Positions 1 to 8,272 are shown, counted from the first letter of the stretch. The stretch is 64,000 bases of DNA from Mesorhizobium caraganae (GCF_016836705.1 NZ_JAFCGY010000009.1:1-64000), one strand, 5' to 3'. Notes: generated by a model not told the origin, from the letters alone. Translations and numbers: made by a program.

Positions 1-114
1 CCGGTACCACTTCACCAGCCCCGACAGACGATCGAGCGGCGAAGAACCGCTCGCAAGCCTGTCACCCAGAAATGCCTCAACCAGGCTCAATTGTCCCGTC
101 CGCTTAACCGCCAT
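1..114 (-). mobile_element. IS5-family transposase, N-terminal fragment cut by the window edge
   Basis: Reading the minus strand from the ATG at 114 gives 38 uninterrupted codons to the window edge, beginning MAVKRTGQLSLVEAFLG and ending SGLVKWYR. The pattern 'LSLVEAFL' followed by 'LDRLSGLVKW' is typical of the start of IS5-family (DDE) transposases that cut and paste the element. The rest of the gene lies outside the window, so the DDE catalytic residues cannot be checked. The element's end should lie near 171 (see the entry at 115-188). Family assignment is by recognition of the N-terminal pattern only. Confidence 0.65.
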
Positions 115-188
115 TGCGACTCTCCCGACTTTCGCCTTCAGAGAATCACAACCAGCCAATTACGCAACAGGCCCTCGAGGGGGGAGAT
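115..188. repeat. Probable IS end abutting half of a mosaic palindrome
   Basis: Bases 172-188 read CCCTCGAGGGGGGAGAT, which is the centre and right half of the palindrome that bounds the mosaic elements at 12022-12179 and 47416-47564. The matching left half (ATCTCCCC) is missing and is replaced by DNA leading to the transposase gene. The minus-strand sequence starting near 171, GGCCTGTTGCGTAATTGGC, looks like an insertion-sequence terminal inverted repeat, but the other end is outside the window. I infer that the IS inserted into a mosaic repeat. Confidence 0.45.
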
Positions 189-194
189 AAGCAG

Positions 195-674
195 TCACCC
201 CATCGGCGGTCCGAGAATATCGATGCCGTTTTCAGCGCAAAGCCTCGTCAGCGCCGCGATCATCTCAGGCGTCGGCGCCGCCATCGGCGGCAGGTCCGGC
301 CATTCGGCCGGGCGGCTTGCCTTGCGTACCATCGTCTCGAAATCCGAACCGCGCGTGACGGTGAGCGTGTGCGCGCCTTCGGGAGACTCGACTATATAGG
401 TATGAGGCAGGCCTTTCGGCGCGAGCACCGTCTCGCCGGCGCCGACGATACGCTCGCGGCCGTCGATCTGAAAGCGCAGGCGGCCTTCCAGGATGTGGAA
501 CACCTCGTCCTCATTGCGATGCACATGCAGCGGCGGGGAGTCGCCATAGGGCACACGATGCTCGATGACGCAGATGCCGTCCTCGCCGTTGGCCGACGAG
601 ACCTGGATGGCGATGAGCGTATTGTTGAACCAAAGGAGTTCCTTGCCTGCGAAGGCGCTGTTGATCATTGTCAT
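195..674 (-). CDS. Cupin-domain protein
   Basis: A 159-residue single-domain cupin. The first cupin motif is clear (H50-V-H52 with E57, then G64), and the second supplies H91 in 'PKGLPH', so the usual metal-binding set of two or three histidines plus a glutamate is present. Cupins of this size are metal-dependent dioxygenases, isomerases or sensors; the substrate cannot be read. The gene is divergent from the LysR regulator at 782, separated by about 107 bases, and is the obvious candidate target of that regulator. A GGGAGAGGAATT stretch upstream of the ATG supplies a ribosome binding site. Confidence 0.85.
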   Translation of the reverse strand: MTMINSAFAGKELLWFNNTLIAIQVSSANGEDGICVIEHRVPYGDSPPLHVHRNEDEVFHILEGRLRFQIDGRERIVGAGETVLAPKGLPHTYIVESPEGAHTLTVTRGSDFETMVRKASRPAEWPDLPPMAAPTPEMIAALTRLCAENGIDILGPPMG

Positions 675-781
675 AATTCCTCTCCCTTCGTTGGGCGCCG
701 ACGGAGCGGCTTTGACGGCGACCTAATCAAGGACGGACGGGCGATGGAAATCGAATGATCGTATGGGGGCGGATTGATGCG

Positions 782-1744
782 ATGAATTTGAATGCGCTCG
801 ATCTCAATCTGGTGAGGGTGCTCGATGCGCTTCTGCGCGAGAAAAGCGTGACGCGCGCCGGCGAGCAGATCGGCCTCAGCCAGCCGGCTGTGAGTGCCGC
901 GCTCAACCGCCTGCGCCACGCGCTCAACGACCAGCTCTTCGTGCGGCGCGGCAACGACATGGTACCGACGCCGCGCGCCGAAAGCTTGGCCGAGCCGGTT
1001 CGCGCGGCGCTGCGCGAGATCGAGCGCGCCTTCCAGCCGGCGACCGATTTCGATCCGGCCAGGCTGGAACGAACCTTCACCTTCATGGGCGCCGATTTCT
1101 TTTCCATGCTCCTGATGCCGCCCTTTGCCGCGCGCATCGCTGTGGTGGCGCCGCGCGTATCCTTTCGCTTCCTCGACAGCGCCATCGGCGATGTCTCGAG
1201 GCTGCTGCAGGAGGATCAGATCGACGTGGCGCTGGAGCGTCCGCTGGAGGTCGCGGACTGGGTGTCGAGCGTCCCATTGTTCGCCTCGCCCTTCGCTGTC
1301 ATCGCGGCGAAGGACAATGCGGCGCTCAGGCAGGCTGGCGTGGCCGAGGGCGGGCAGGTGCCGCTCGAACTCTTCTGCGCGCTGCCGCACGCGCTGCGCT
1401 CCATCGACGGCTCGATGGCGGGCTTCACCGACGACGCGCTGGGCCGGATGGGCCGGACGCGCCGGGTCACGCTCGCCTTGCCGCATTTCCAGGCCGTCGC
1501 GCTGGCGGTGGCGGGCGGACCCTGCCTGGCCGTCGTCCCGACACAGTTCGCGGCGGCGGCCGCAAAATCCTTGCCGATCGGCATTTATCAAGCGCCGATC
1601 TCGATTCCTTCGCCCGCGGTCAGGATGTATTGGCACGCCCGCCGCGACGACGAGCCGCCGCATCGCTGGATTCGCGAGCAGATCCTCGACGAAGTGGGAA
1701 GGCTCGGGTTCAAGGACTGGGATGGCGCTGTTTCCAAGGCGTAG
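782..1744 (+). CDS. LysR-family transcriptional regulator
   Basis: A 320-residue LysR-type regulator. The N-terminal winged helix-turn-helix spans about residues 4-62 ('SVTRAGEQIGLSQPAVSAAL'), followed by the linker helix and the two-lobed effector-binding domain. The start at 782 (MNLNALDLN) is preferred to an upstream ATG at 755 because LysR proteins nearly always begin shortly before this 'LDLNLVRVLDAL' helix. It is divergent from the cupin gene at 195-674, the classic LysR arrangement, so it probably controls that gene and itself. The effector is unknown. Confidence 0.9.
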   Translation: MNLNALDLNLVRVLDALLREKSVTRAGEQIGLSQPAVSAALNRLRHALNDQLFVRRGNDMVPTPRAESLAEPVRAALREIERAFQPATDFDPARLERTFTFMGADFFSMLLMPPFAARIAVVAPRVSFRFLDSAIGDVSRLLQEDQIDVALERPLEVADWVSSVPLFASPFAVIAAKDNAALRQAGVAEGGQVPLELFCALPHALRSIDGSMAGFTDDALGRMGRTRRVTLALPHFQAVALAVAGGPCLAVVPTQFAAAAAKSLPIGIYQAPISIPSPAVRMYWHARRDDEPPHRWIREQILDEVGRLGFKDWDGAVSKA

Positions 1745-1747
1745 GCG

Positions 1748-2509
1748 TCAACCGGCCGTATAGCCGCCATCGACCGCAAATATGCCGCCGCTGGTCCAGG
1801 CCGCTTCATCGCTGGCGAGATGGATCGCCATGCCGGCAATATCCGAGGGACTGCCGATGCGGCCGAGCGGATAGCTGCGCTCGACATAGGCTTTGAGGTC
1901 GGCTTGCGCCTCGGCCGGCAGGTTGACGATCGACTTCCGCCGCATGGCGGTGTCGACGGTGCCGGGCGCGATCGCGTTGACGCGAACGCCGCGCGGGCCG
2001 AGCTCGAAGGCGAGCGATTTGGTCAGCGAGTTCAGCGCGCCTTTCGATAGCGAATAGAGGCTCGACGGTCGTTTCGGGATCATCTTGTTGGCGAAGTAGG
2101 ACGAGATGTTGATCACCGAGGCGCCCGCGCCGAACTGCGGCAGTAGCCGCTGGGTAAGGAAGAACGCCGCCGTCACATTGAGGGCGAAGGATTGCTGGAA
2201 CTGGTCCGCGGTGACGGTCTCGAACGGCACCAGATAGGCAACGCCGGCATTGTTGACGAGGATGTCGAGCGGGCCGGTTGCTTTCGCGCACTCAACCACG
2301 GCATCGATGCCGGAAGAGGTTGAAAGATCGGCCGACTGGGTCTCCACGCTGCCTGCGACCGTCAGTTTCTGGCGTGCCGCTTCGAGCTTTTTGGTGTCGC
2401 GGCCAACGATCAGTACTTCGGCGCCTTCACGCAAAAAGGCTTCCGATATGGCCAGGCCGATGCCATCCGAACCGCCGGTGACCAGTGCCCGTTTGCCAGA
2501 AAGTCTCAT
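1748..2509 (-). CDS. SDR-family NAD(P)-dependent oxidoreductase
   Basis: A 253-residue classical short-chain dehydrogenase/reductase. It shows the cofactor motif TGGSDGIG (residues 11-18), the structural NNAG motif near residue 86, the catalytic serine pair 'NISSYF' and the YSLSK (YxxxK) motif, and ends in the usual 'FAVDGGYTAG'. The start at 2509 (MRLSGKRALVTGG) gives a normal-length N terminus; a start at 2560 would add 17 unconserved residues. The gene converges on the LysR gene, with stop codons three bases apart. The substrate is not predictable. Confidence 0.9.
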   Translation of the reverse strand: MRLSGKRALVTGGSDGIGLAISEAFLREGAEVLIVGRDTKKLEAARQKLTVAGSVETQSADLSTSSGIDAVVECAKATGPLDILVNNAGVAYLVPFETVTADQFQQSFALNVTAAFFLTQRLLPQFGAGASVINISSYFANKMIPKRPSSLYSLSKGALNSLTKSLAFELGPRGVRVNAIAPGTVDTAMRRKSIVNLPAEAQADLKAYVERSYPLGRIGSPSDIAGMAIHLASDEAAWTSGGIFAVDGGYTAG

Positions 2510-2635
2510 TGAAGGCCAAGTCGCATCGGATGCTCCCGCTGTTCCAGGTCGGGAAAGCAATGCCGATCGGCGATTGCGGTCAAGCCGCCGGCCTATCGCT
2601 CAGTATGAACTTCGGTAGGTCCCGTCCCGATCCAG

Positions 2636-3409
2636 TTACCGCAGCAGCGATTGCGACGTCGGCGACAGGCGCAAAGTTTCAGTCGGCCTTGTCGTATCGG
2701 CCGCTTGCTGAAACGACTGCCACCATGGCGAGGCGGCAAGCGCTGCGTCATGGCGACCATGCGCTTCGACGCTGTCGAAACCCGTGACGGCGATGAAGAC
2801 GTTTTCGCCCAGGCGCACCGGCAGGCGGGAAAAGCTGTTTTCGGCATGTTCTGTGATGAAGGCGCCGAGCAACCGCCCGCCGGCGGCGGCAAGGATCGGA
2901 ACGGTATCCGTTTCGAAATTGCCGGCGAAATCGGCCTTGGCGCCAGGCCGCAGATGATGAATCCGGATGACAACAATACCGGTCAAGCGATTGTCTGTGC
3001 TCGGCTTTCCATGATCCGGCAAAGCGCCTCGCTGCGCGCCCGACAGGTCGAAACCGGCGCCTGGCCAGGCCGGCTTCAAGAGCAGCACATCGTCGGAATC
3101 GATCATCGTCGCATTGGCGGCGTCACGGTGCGCGGCCCATACCGGCCCGTCATAGAAGGCGGTCAGCGCCTCCTTCCGCGCTTCCATACCGCCAAAACCG
3201 CGCAGCCAGACGAACATGTCGGGCCGGTCGAGGTCGCGAAACTGGCCGATAATGGTCATCCCGGCATCTTCCTGGCCCTCGATGAACCGACTGTCGAAGA
3301 TATCGATCAGCGTCTCGCGCCGGCCTGGTTTTAGCGTGTATTGCCGCAACTCGACGACCGGTGAGGCGAGCAGACTTGCCGTCGCACGCGCATTGAGGGA
3401 CAGGGGCAT
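2636..3409 (-). CDS. NIPSNAP-family protein
   Basis: A 257-residue protein with two ferredoxin-like NIPSNAP repeats. The first begins 'VVELRQYTLKPGRRETLIDI', the usual family signature, and contains 'FVWLRGFGGMEARKEAL'; the second begins near residue 145 ('VVIRIHHLRPG'). The family is common in bacteria but its biochemical role is poorly known. The gene is divergent from a TetR regulator at 3493, and a perfect inverted repeat (3445-3472) lies between them, so it is very likely that regulator's target. Confidence 0.85.
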   Translation of the reverse strand: MPLSLNARATASLLASPVVELRQYTLKPGRRETLIDIFDSRFIEGQEDAGMTIIGQFRDLDRPDMFVWLRGFGGMEARKEALTAFYDGPVWAAHRDAANATMIDSDDVLLLKPAWPGAGFDLSGAQRGALPDHGKPSTDNRLTGIVVIRIHHLRPGAKADFAGNFETDTVPILAAAGGRLLGAFITEHAENSFSRLPVRLGENVFIAVTGFDSVEAHGRHDAALAASPWWQSFQQAADTTRPTETLRLSPTSQSLLR

Positions 3410-3444
3410 TGTGTCGTCTCCAAAACAGGATGATCATCCGGTTT

Positions 3445-3472
3445 ACAAAACAGACCGGTTGTCCTGTTTTGT
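3445..3472. promoter_or_regulatory. Probable TetR operator
   Basis: Perfect inverted repeat ACAAAACAG, ten-base spacer, CTGTTTTGT, midway between the NIPSNAP gene (start 3409) and the TetR gene (start 3493). A further copy of the half-site core (AAAACAGG) lies at 3422-3430. Position and symmetry fit an autoregulatory TetR operator controlling both directions. The assignment to this regulator is inferred from position. Confidence 0.7.
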
Positions 3473-3492
3473 CAATCTGCTATCGTTCGCAA

Positions 3493-4179
3493 ATGTCAGC
3501 AGAGATTGCTCAGGTCCCAAAAGGGCCGCCGCGAAAACGCATCAACGATCCCGAAGGCCTGCGCAACAAGGTGCTCGATGTCGCCGAAGCGTCGTTCCAG
3601 GCGCGCGGCTATCATAGCTCCGCCCTTGGCGAGCTGATGGCTACTGCCGGCGTCACCGGCGGCGCGCTGCATCACCATTTCCCCACCAAGAAGGCGCTCG
3701 CCTTGGCGGTGATCGAGGAGCGGGTGGCTGCCGCCCTGGAGGAGACCTGGATCGGTCCGGTAAGGGCGGCTGATACGGCGCGCGAAGGCGTGCGCGCAGT
3801 CTTCGAGGCGGTGGCGGCTGAATTGGAGCAGCAGGGCTTCGTTCGCGGCTGTCCGCTCAACAATCTGGCGCATGAATTGTCGCTCGCCGATTCGGATTTC
3901 CGTGCCGCCCTTGCACGAATCTTCGCCGAATGGCGTCAGGCGATCGCCGACAAGATCAGGGCCGATCAGCAGGCGGGAAGGGAGCAAGGCACCGATCCCG
4001 AACGCTTTGCGGCACTTGCCGTCGCCGCCTATTCCGGCGCCATGTCGATGGCCAAGACGGCGCAGGACGCCAGCGTATTGCGCGATTGCCTGGCCGAACT
4101 TGAGGGCAGCCAAACACCGCCATTCCCGAGCAGAGCGAAGCGGCGTCGCAGGATTCTGCTGCGGCCGGGAAAACCTTGA
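3493..4179 (+). CDS. TetR-family transcriptional regulator
   Basis: A 228-residue TetR protein. The DNA-binding domain lies at about residues 20-65 ('VLDVAEASFQARGYHSSALGELMATAGVTGGALHHHFPTK' read in parts), with the recognition helix ending in the characteristic 'HHHFPTKKAL'. The ligand domain contains 'GCPLNNLAHELS', seen in a widespread TetR subgroup that senses small electrophiles or drugs. The start at 3493 (MSAEIAQ) is chosen over upstream ATGs because those would place the operator inside the coding region. It probably represses itself and the divergent NIPSNAP gene through the inverted repeat at 3445-3472. Confidence 0.88.
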   Translation: MSAEIAQVPKGPPRKRINDPEGLRNKVLDVAEASFQARGYHSSALGELMATAGVTGGALHHHFPTKKALALAVIEERVAAALEETWIGPVRAADTAREGVRAVFEAVAAELEQQGFVRGCPLNNLAHELSLADSDFRAALARIFAEWRQAIADKIRADQQAGREQGTDPERFAALAVAAYSGAMSMAKTAQDASVLRDCLAELEGSQTPPFPSRAKRRRRILLRPGKP

Positions 4180-4190
4180 CCAGCGCTGTT

Positions 4191-4784
4191 CTAGTTGGAA
4201 AGCGGTTTGATCGTCGTGTAACCGTTCACCGATTCCGCGCTGGTGCCTTCATCGTAGCGCCGGGCGAGTGCCGCCTGCAGATCGGGCGCATAGAGCGCGG
4301 TGAATGTGTCCAGCGTCTCGCCAGCGCCGTTCTTGAAGGTCTCCTTGACCGCCAGTACGCTGTATTTGCAACCGCCGACGCTGAATGTCTCCTTGCCCTT
4401 GACGACCAGGCTCAGCGTCTTGGTGCTCTTCGGCTGCTTGTTGGGCGACAACTCGACGAATTCAATCGTGCTCTTTGCCCCCGTCTTCAGCGGAAACAGT
4501 TTTCGCAGATCGGAAAACGGGATCATGGCCACCCGACCGGTATCGCTGTCGCGAAACACTTCGACCAGGCCGCCGAACAGGAACTGTGTCTGCGGCGATT
4601 GCGATTCATAGGTGTTGGCGACGGAGACCATGCCGCCGGCCACAGGTCGAAACTCGCTACGGATGCCGGGCATTTCCAGCACGAAGCCGGCCTTGGCCGA
4701 TTTTGCGTCGACGCAATCGGCGGCATGCACCGCACCCGCCGGCAGCAAACCAGCCAGCACCATGCCTATCGAAGCACCTTTCAT
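4191..4784 (-). CDS. Secreted protein of unknown function
   Basis: A 197-residue protein with a clear Sec signal peptide (MKGASIGMVLAGLLPAGAVH, cleavage after AHA/AD). Two cysteines (in 'ADCVDAKS' and 'GGCKYSV') could form a disulfide in the periplasm. The start at 4784 is favoured over 4814 because a strong Shine-Dalgarno (GAGGAGG) sits six bases upstream and it places the signal peptide at the N terminus. I do not recognise a characterised domain. It converges on the TetR gene and is divergent from the phosphoesterase at 4909. Confidence 0.7.
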   Translation of the reverse strand: MKGASIGMVLAGLLPAGAVHAADCVDAKSAKAGFVLEMPGIRSEFRPVAGGMVSVANTYESQSPQTQFLFGGLVEVFRDSDTGRVAMIPFSDLRKLFPLKTGAKSTIEFVELSPNKQPKSTKTLSLVVKGKETFSVGGCKYSVLAVKETFKNGAGETLDTFTALYAPDLQAALARRYDEGTSAESVNGYTTIKPLSN

Positions 4785-4908
4785 GAAGTCCTCCTCTGCC
4801 CGCGCAATGTGCACCGGCGCGGAAAAAATGCCAGAGCCACAGTGCTGTGTCGACCTGCCATGCGTGGCGACTGGACGGCGGGGCGCCGGCTGTGCTGAAA
4901 CTCACACC

Positions 4909-6027
4909 ATGAATCGCATCTCGACCCGGCGCAAATTCCTCGCACAGGCAGCCGGCCTTGCCATGGCTGGCATGCTGCCGCGCGCCGCTCTCGGCCAGAC
5001 CGGAAAGCGTATCCAGCCGATCGACGCCACCTTCTTGTTCATCGCCGATGTCCATGCCTGTCGCATGGCGAGCGGCCTGAGCCCCAATTGCCTGCAGGAA
5101 GGCAAGACCGATGCCGCGCTGTTACGCAATGTCGCGGCCCTCAATGGCTTGGCCGACCGGCAATGGCCGGCCGAGATCGATGGTGTTGCGACCGGCCTGC
5201 GTTCGGCCGGCAGCCGCATCGGTCCGCCGCTCGGCCTCGCCGTCGGCGGCGACATCACCGACGATGGCGGCGGCCAGGTCACCGAGCCCAGCGAAGGCAC
5301 GCAGCTCTTGCAGTTCAGCCAGCGCTACAGCCAGGGCATCGGCCCGGACCGTGTGCACATGCCGGTCTATGTCGGGCTGGGCAACCACGATCTCGACCAG
5401 AACGGCTCGCCGCCGCATGTCGACTGGTACCGGCGTGAATTGCGCGACTATGTCGAGGTCAACCACCGCCCGGGCGTGTTCTTCAAACCGCCAGTGCCGG
5501 CCACCGAATACGATGTCGACACCGACTGCTATTCCTGGGATTGGGGCGGCCTGCATCTGGTCCAGACGCATCGATTTGCCGGCGACACCGGCCACGGCGC
5601 GGTGAGCAGCCTGCCATGGCTGAAGCAGGATCTGGCAACCTACGCCGCGGACGGCCGTCCCGTCATCCTGTTCCAGCACTATGGCTGGGATACTTTTTCG
5701 GTCGAGCGCTGGGACCCGGCCAAGAGCACCTATGACGATGACGGCTCAGGCGCGCCGCACTGGTGGAGCGAGGCCGACCGGCAGGCGTTGCTTGCAGCGC
5801 TGAAAGGCTACAATGTCATCGCCATCTTCCATGGCCACCAGCACGAAGTGCCGATGATCTACAACAGCGACGGTCTCGACCTGTTCAAGCCGAAGGCCGC
5901 CTATATGGGTGGCTTTGCGCTGGCGAAAGTAACCGGCGAGGCCATGGATGTGGTGCTGGGCGAGGCCACCGGTGACCATGGCGAGGTCAAGTTCACCAAT
6001 GCCTTCAGCAAGAAACTGACCTTCTGA
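4909..6027 (+). CDS. Tat-exported metallophosphoesterase
   Basis: A 372-residue calcineurin-like phosphoesterase with a twin-arginine signal at its N terminus (RRKFLAQAAGLAMAG), so it is exported folded to the periplasm. All the metal-ligand blocks of the family are present in order: 'FIADVHA', 'VGGDITDDG', 'GLGNHDLD', 'LFQHYGWD' and 'FHGHQHE'. The physiological phosphoester substrate is not predictable. The start at 4909 is the first ATG that puts the twin-arginine motif near the N terminus. A bidirectional terminator follows at 6042-6062. Confidence 0.85.
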   Translation: MNRISTRRKFLAQAAGLAMAGMLPRAALGQTGKRIQPIDATFLFIADVHACRMASGLSPNCLQEGKTDAALLRNVAALNGLADRQWPAEIDGVATGLRSAGSRIGPPLGLAVGGDITDDGGGQVTEPSEGTQLLQFSQRYSQGIGPDRVHMPVYVGLGNHDLDQNGSPPHVDWYRRELRDYVEVNHRPGVFFKPPVPATEYDVDTDCYSWDWGGLHLVQTHRFAGDTGHGAVSSLPWLKQDLATYAADGRPVILFQHYGWDTFSVERWDPAKSTYDDDGSGAPHWWSEADRQALLAALKGYNVIAIFHGHQHEVPMIYNSDGLDLFKPKAAYMGGFALAKVTGEAMDVVLGEATGDHGEVKFTNAFSKKLTF

Positions 6028-6041
6028 CAGCGCGCACGAAA

Positions 6042-6062
6042 AAGGCGGCCTAGAGCCGCCTT
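6042..6062. terminator. Bidirectional intrinsic terminator
   Basis: Hairpin AAGGCGGC, five-base loop, GCCGCCTT, followed by TCTT on the plus strand and preceded by an A-run that serves as a T-run on the minus strand. It lies between the convergent phosphoesterase and CsbD genes and can end both transcripts. Confidence 0.75.
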
Positions 6063-6085
6063 CTTCGTTGCCTGCGAAGATCGGA

Positions 6086-6265
6086 TCAGAGCGCTTTCTT
6101 GACCTTGTCCTTCACGTCGCCGTAGGCCTTCTGCACCTTGCCGGCGATCTTGTCGGCCGTGCCTTCGGCCTGGGTCTGCCTGTTGCCGGTCGCCTTGCCG
6201 GCAGCCTGCTTGACCGAACCCTTGATCTGCTTTGCCACGCCGGCGACCTGATCCTTGTTCACCAT
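6086..6265 (-). CDS. CsbD-family stress protein
   Basis: A 59-residue hydrophilic, lysine- and alanine-rich protein with the CsbD pattern 'MVNKDQVAGVAKQIKGSVKQ' followed by repeated 'A(D/G)K..GKVQKAYGD'. CsbD-like proteins are induced by general stress in many bacteria; their molecular role is unknown. The start at 6265 has an AGGAGA ribosome binding site and matches the usual family length. A start at 6310 would add 15 unconserved residues. Confidence 0.88.
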   Translation of the reverse strand: MVNKDQVAGVAKQIKGSVKQAAGKATGNRQTQAEGTADKIAGKVQKAYGDVKDKVKKAL

Positions 6266-6441
6266 CTTTGCATCTCCTGGGATTAAGGGATTTCGTCTCG
6301 CCAGAAGCAAACGGAGCCGGCTGGCTTAGGTTCCGATGAGAACGCAAATCATCGTCGCATTGGTCGCTTATATGGTCGTCGAAACGCTTTGCCGCCGTCG
6401 TATCGTGTGGCTAGTGTGACGAAAATCTTGGGGAGACCGTC

Positions 6442-7093
6442 TTGGCCGAATTTACGCTCATCATCGCCAACAAATGTTTTTCGTCCTGGTCGCTCAGGCC
6501 TTGGGTGGCGATGAAGCATCTGGAGATACCGTTCGAGGAAGGCTTCGTGCGCCTGCGCGCGCCCGAGACCTTTGCCAATCTGGCGAAAGTGTCGCCGACC
6601 GGCCTCGTGCCGATCCTGAATCACAATGGCAGGATCGTCTGGGAAACCCTTGCCATCCTTGAATATCTGGCCGATCTGTTTCCGGAGAAAAAACTCTGGC
6701 CGCAGGATATCGGCGCTCGTGCCTTGGCCCGCTCGGTGGCGACCGAGATGCATTCGGGCTTTCGCGAGGTGCGCTGGCTGGCCGATGAATTTGCGCCGGC
6801 CAAAGGGCCACAAGCAGCTCGACGCCGAAGGCGAGCTGCAGCGGGCGCGCATCGAAACGATCTGGCGCCAGTGCCGCGAACAACACGGCAAGGGCGGCCC
6901 GTTCCTGTTCGGCCATTTCACCGCGGCAGATGCCATGTATGCGCCGGTCGTCACCCGATTCGATACCTATGGCGGCGAACTGGCGCCGGATACACGCGCC
7001 TATGTCGACGCGGTGCTGGCAACACCGGCGATGCGGCACTGGTATGCGGAAGCGGCGAAGGAGACGTGGCCGGAACCCGGCCCGGACGAATAG
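6442..7093 (+). pseudogene. Glutathione S-transferase broken by a one-base insertion
   Basis: The N-terminal thioredoxin-like domain reads from the ATG at 6442 (FTLIIANKCFSSWSLRPW) with the GSH-binding segments 'TGLVPIL' and 'WETLAILEYLADL'. The C-terminal helical domain continues in the next frame from about 6782 (PMNLRRPKGHKQLDAEGE) to the stop at 7093. Removing the G at 6781, in the run ctggccg, rejoins them into a normal-length 216-residue GST. Read as given, the first frame runs on to 7113 with arginine-rich nonsense. This is either a recent pseudogene or a sequencing error; both halves still show good coding sequence. Confidence 0.85.
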
Positions 7094-7135
7094 GTCGACA
7101 GATGGTAGACTGACGACATCCCTGGGGAGGGACCG

Positions 7136-7465
7136 ATGGCCAGCAATGACGGATCGAGCGAAACCAGGGCGCCAAAAATCTTCCATTGCCGGCTGATCCC
7201 GCCTCGGCCGGACTTCGCCTTCACCATGACGGAGGAGGAGAGAGAACTGATGGGCCGGCATGCCGACTATCTGCGCGGCAAGCTGCGCGAGGGCACCATG
7301 ATTTTGGCTGGTCCGGTCGCCGACCCGGCCGGCCCCTGGGGTCTGCTGATCCTGCGTGTCGGGAGCGAAGCCGAGGCGAGGGCGGTGACCGACGGCGATC
7401 CGGTGTCGAGCTCGGGCCGTGGTTTCCACTACGAGATCCTGCCGATGATCAGCGCGATCCTGTAG
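7136..7465 (+). CDS. YCII-related domain protein
   Basis: A 109-residue protein with the YCII (dimeric alpha-beta barrel) pattern: 'FHCRLIPPRPDFAFTMTEEE', then 'HADYLRGKLREGTMILAGPV' and 'AVTDGDPV'. The histidine in 'RHADYL' and the aspartate in 'TDGDP' are the positions usually proposed to be catalytic or ligand-binding. YCII proteins are small possible enzymes of unknown substrate. A GGGGAGGG ribosome binding site precedes the ATG. Confidence 0.85.
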   Translation: MASNDGSSETRAPKIFHCRLIPPRPDFAFTMTEEERELMGRHADYLRGKLREGTMILAGPVADPAGPWGLLILRVGSEAEARAVTDGDPVSSSGRGFHYEILPMISAIL

Positions 7466-7474
7466 GCCGCTAGA

Positions 7475-7537
7475 GCAATTCCCGGAAAAGTGTGAACGGT
7501 TTTCCGTCCGGAAATTGCAAAAAAATAAGAGATAGAG
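7475..7537. repeat. Rhizobiales-type palindromic repeat (GGAAAAGTG/CGGTTTTCC family)
   Basis: GCAATTCCCGGAAAAGTG, short spacer, CGGTTTTCC, then GTCCGGAAATTGC: nested inverted arms GCAATT..AATTGC and GGAAAA..TTTTCC, followed by AATAAGAGATAGAG. This layout is familiar from intergenic repeats of rhizobia and relatives. It fills the space between the convergent YCII and TetR genes and may double as a transcript end. Confidence 0.65.
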
Positions 7538-7541
7538 TGAG

Positions 7542-8168
7542 TTAGCGTTTCGGCTCCGGCCACAATATGTCCAGCATCTGCGGCAAAAGCTCGTCGAGCA
7601 GGTGCTGGGACTTCGCCTCCGGTGTGAGCTTCGAAAACTTGCCGCTGAGCGCCAGATGGGCAAAGCCGTGCACGGTTGACCAGGCTGCCAACATCGTGGC
7701 GCTCGTTGGCGCGTCAAGCTCGGCATCCTCGGGCAGTCCGCGCAAGGCAAGGATCGTGCGGGCGATTGGTACCTTGGCCAGTTCGGACGCAGCCGCCAGC
7801 CGCGCATCATCGGGCAGCAGCAGGTCATACCGGAACATCAGCTGGAAGCGGCCGGGATAGGCGAGTGCAAAACGCACATAGCCGGCCGCCTGCTGTTTCA
7901 GCCGCGCCGTCGCGCTCTCGGCCGACCCCTCAATCTCGATATGGCGGGCAAGTTCCTCAAAGCCGAGAATGGCGACTTCGGTCAGCAGCCCGGCGGAACT
8001 GCCGAAATGGTGCGCGGGGGCTGCAGGCGATACATGGGCGCGCCGCGCCGCCTCGCGCAGCGAAAAACCTTCGAGGCCGCGCTCGGCGAGTATAGCGTCC
8101 GTCGCCTTGATCAGGGCGTCCCTGAGGTCGCCATGGTGATAGGCTTCACGCGCGGTTTCGCCAGCCAT
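7542..8168 (-). CDS. TetR-family regulator with WHG-type C-terminal domain
   Basis: A 208-residue TetR protein. The helix-turn-helix occupies about residues 14-55 ('LEGFSLREAARRAHVSPAAPAHHFG'), and the ligand domain carries 'AWSTVHGFAHLALSG', the mark of the TetR_C_13/WHG group. The start at 8168 (MAGETAREAYHHGDLR) has GGGAGAA upstream and suits family N termini. It is divergent from the SDR gene at 8273, and a 15-base palindrome between them (8224-8238) is its likely operator. Confidence 0.88.
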   Translation of the reverse strand: MAGETAREAYHHGDLRDALIKATDAILAERGLEGFSLREAARRAHVSPAAPAHHFGSSAGLLTEVAILGFEELARHIEIEGSAESATARLKQQAAGYVRFALAYPGRFQLMFRYDLLLPDDARLAAASELAKVPIARTILALRGLPEDAELDAPTSATMLAAWSTVHGFAHLALSGKFSKLTPEAKSQHLLDELLPQMLDILWPEPKR

Positions 8169-8220
8169 TTCATTTCTCCCGCAGCCCAATCTTTACAATG
8201 TACAGATTTTGCGCTATTTG

Positions 8221-8242
8221 TCACTTAACACTGTTAAGATGA
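8221..8242. promoter_or_regulatory. Probable TetR operator upstream of the SDR-methyltransferase operon
   Basis: Palindrome CTTAACA-C-TGTTAAG (8224-8238), flanked by TCA and TGA that extend the symmetry. It lies between the TetR start (8168) and the SDR start (8273), about 35 bases upstream of the SDR ATG, overlapping the expected promoter position. The link to the regulator is by position. Confidence 0.65.
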
Positions 8243-8272
8243 CCGCATATCAACCCTAGGAGACATCCCCCA

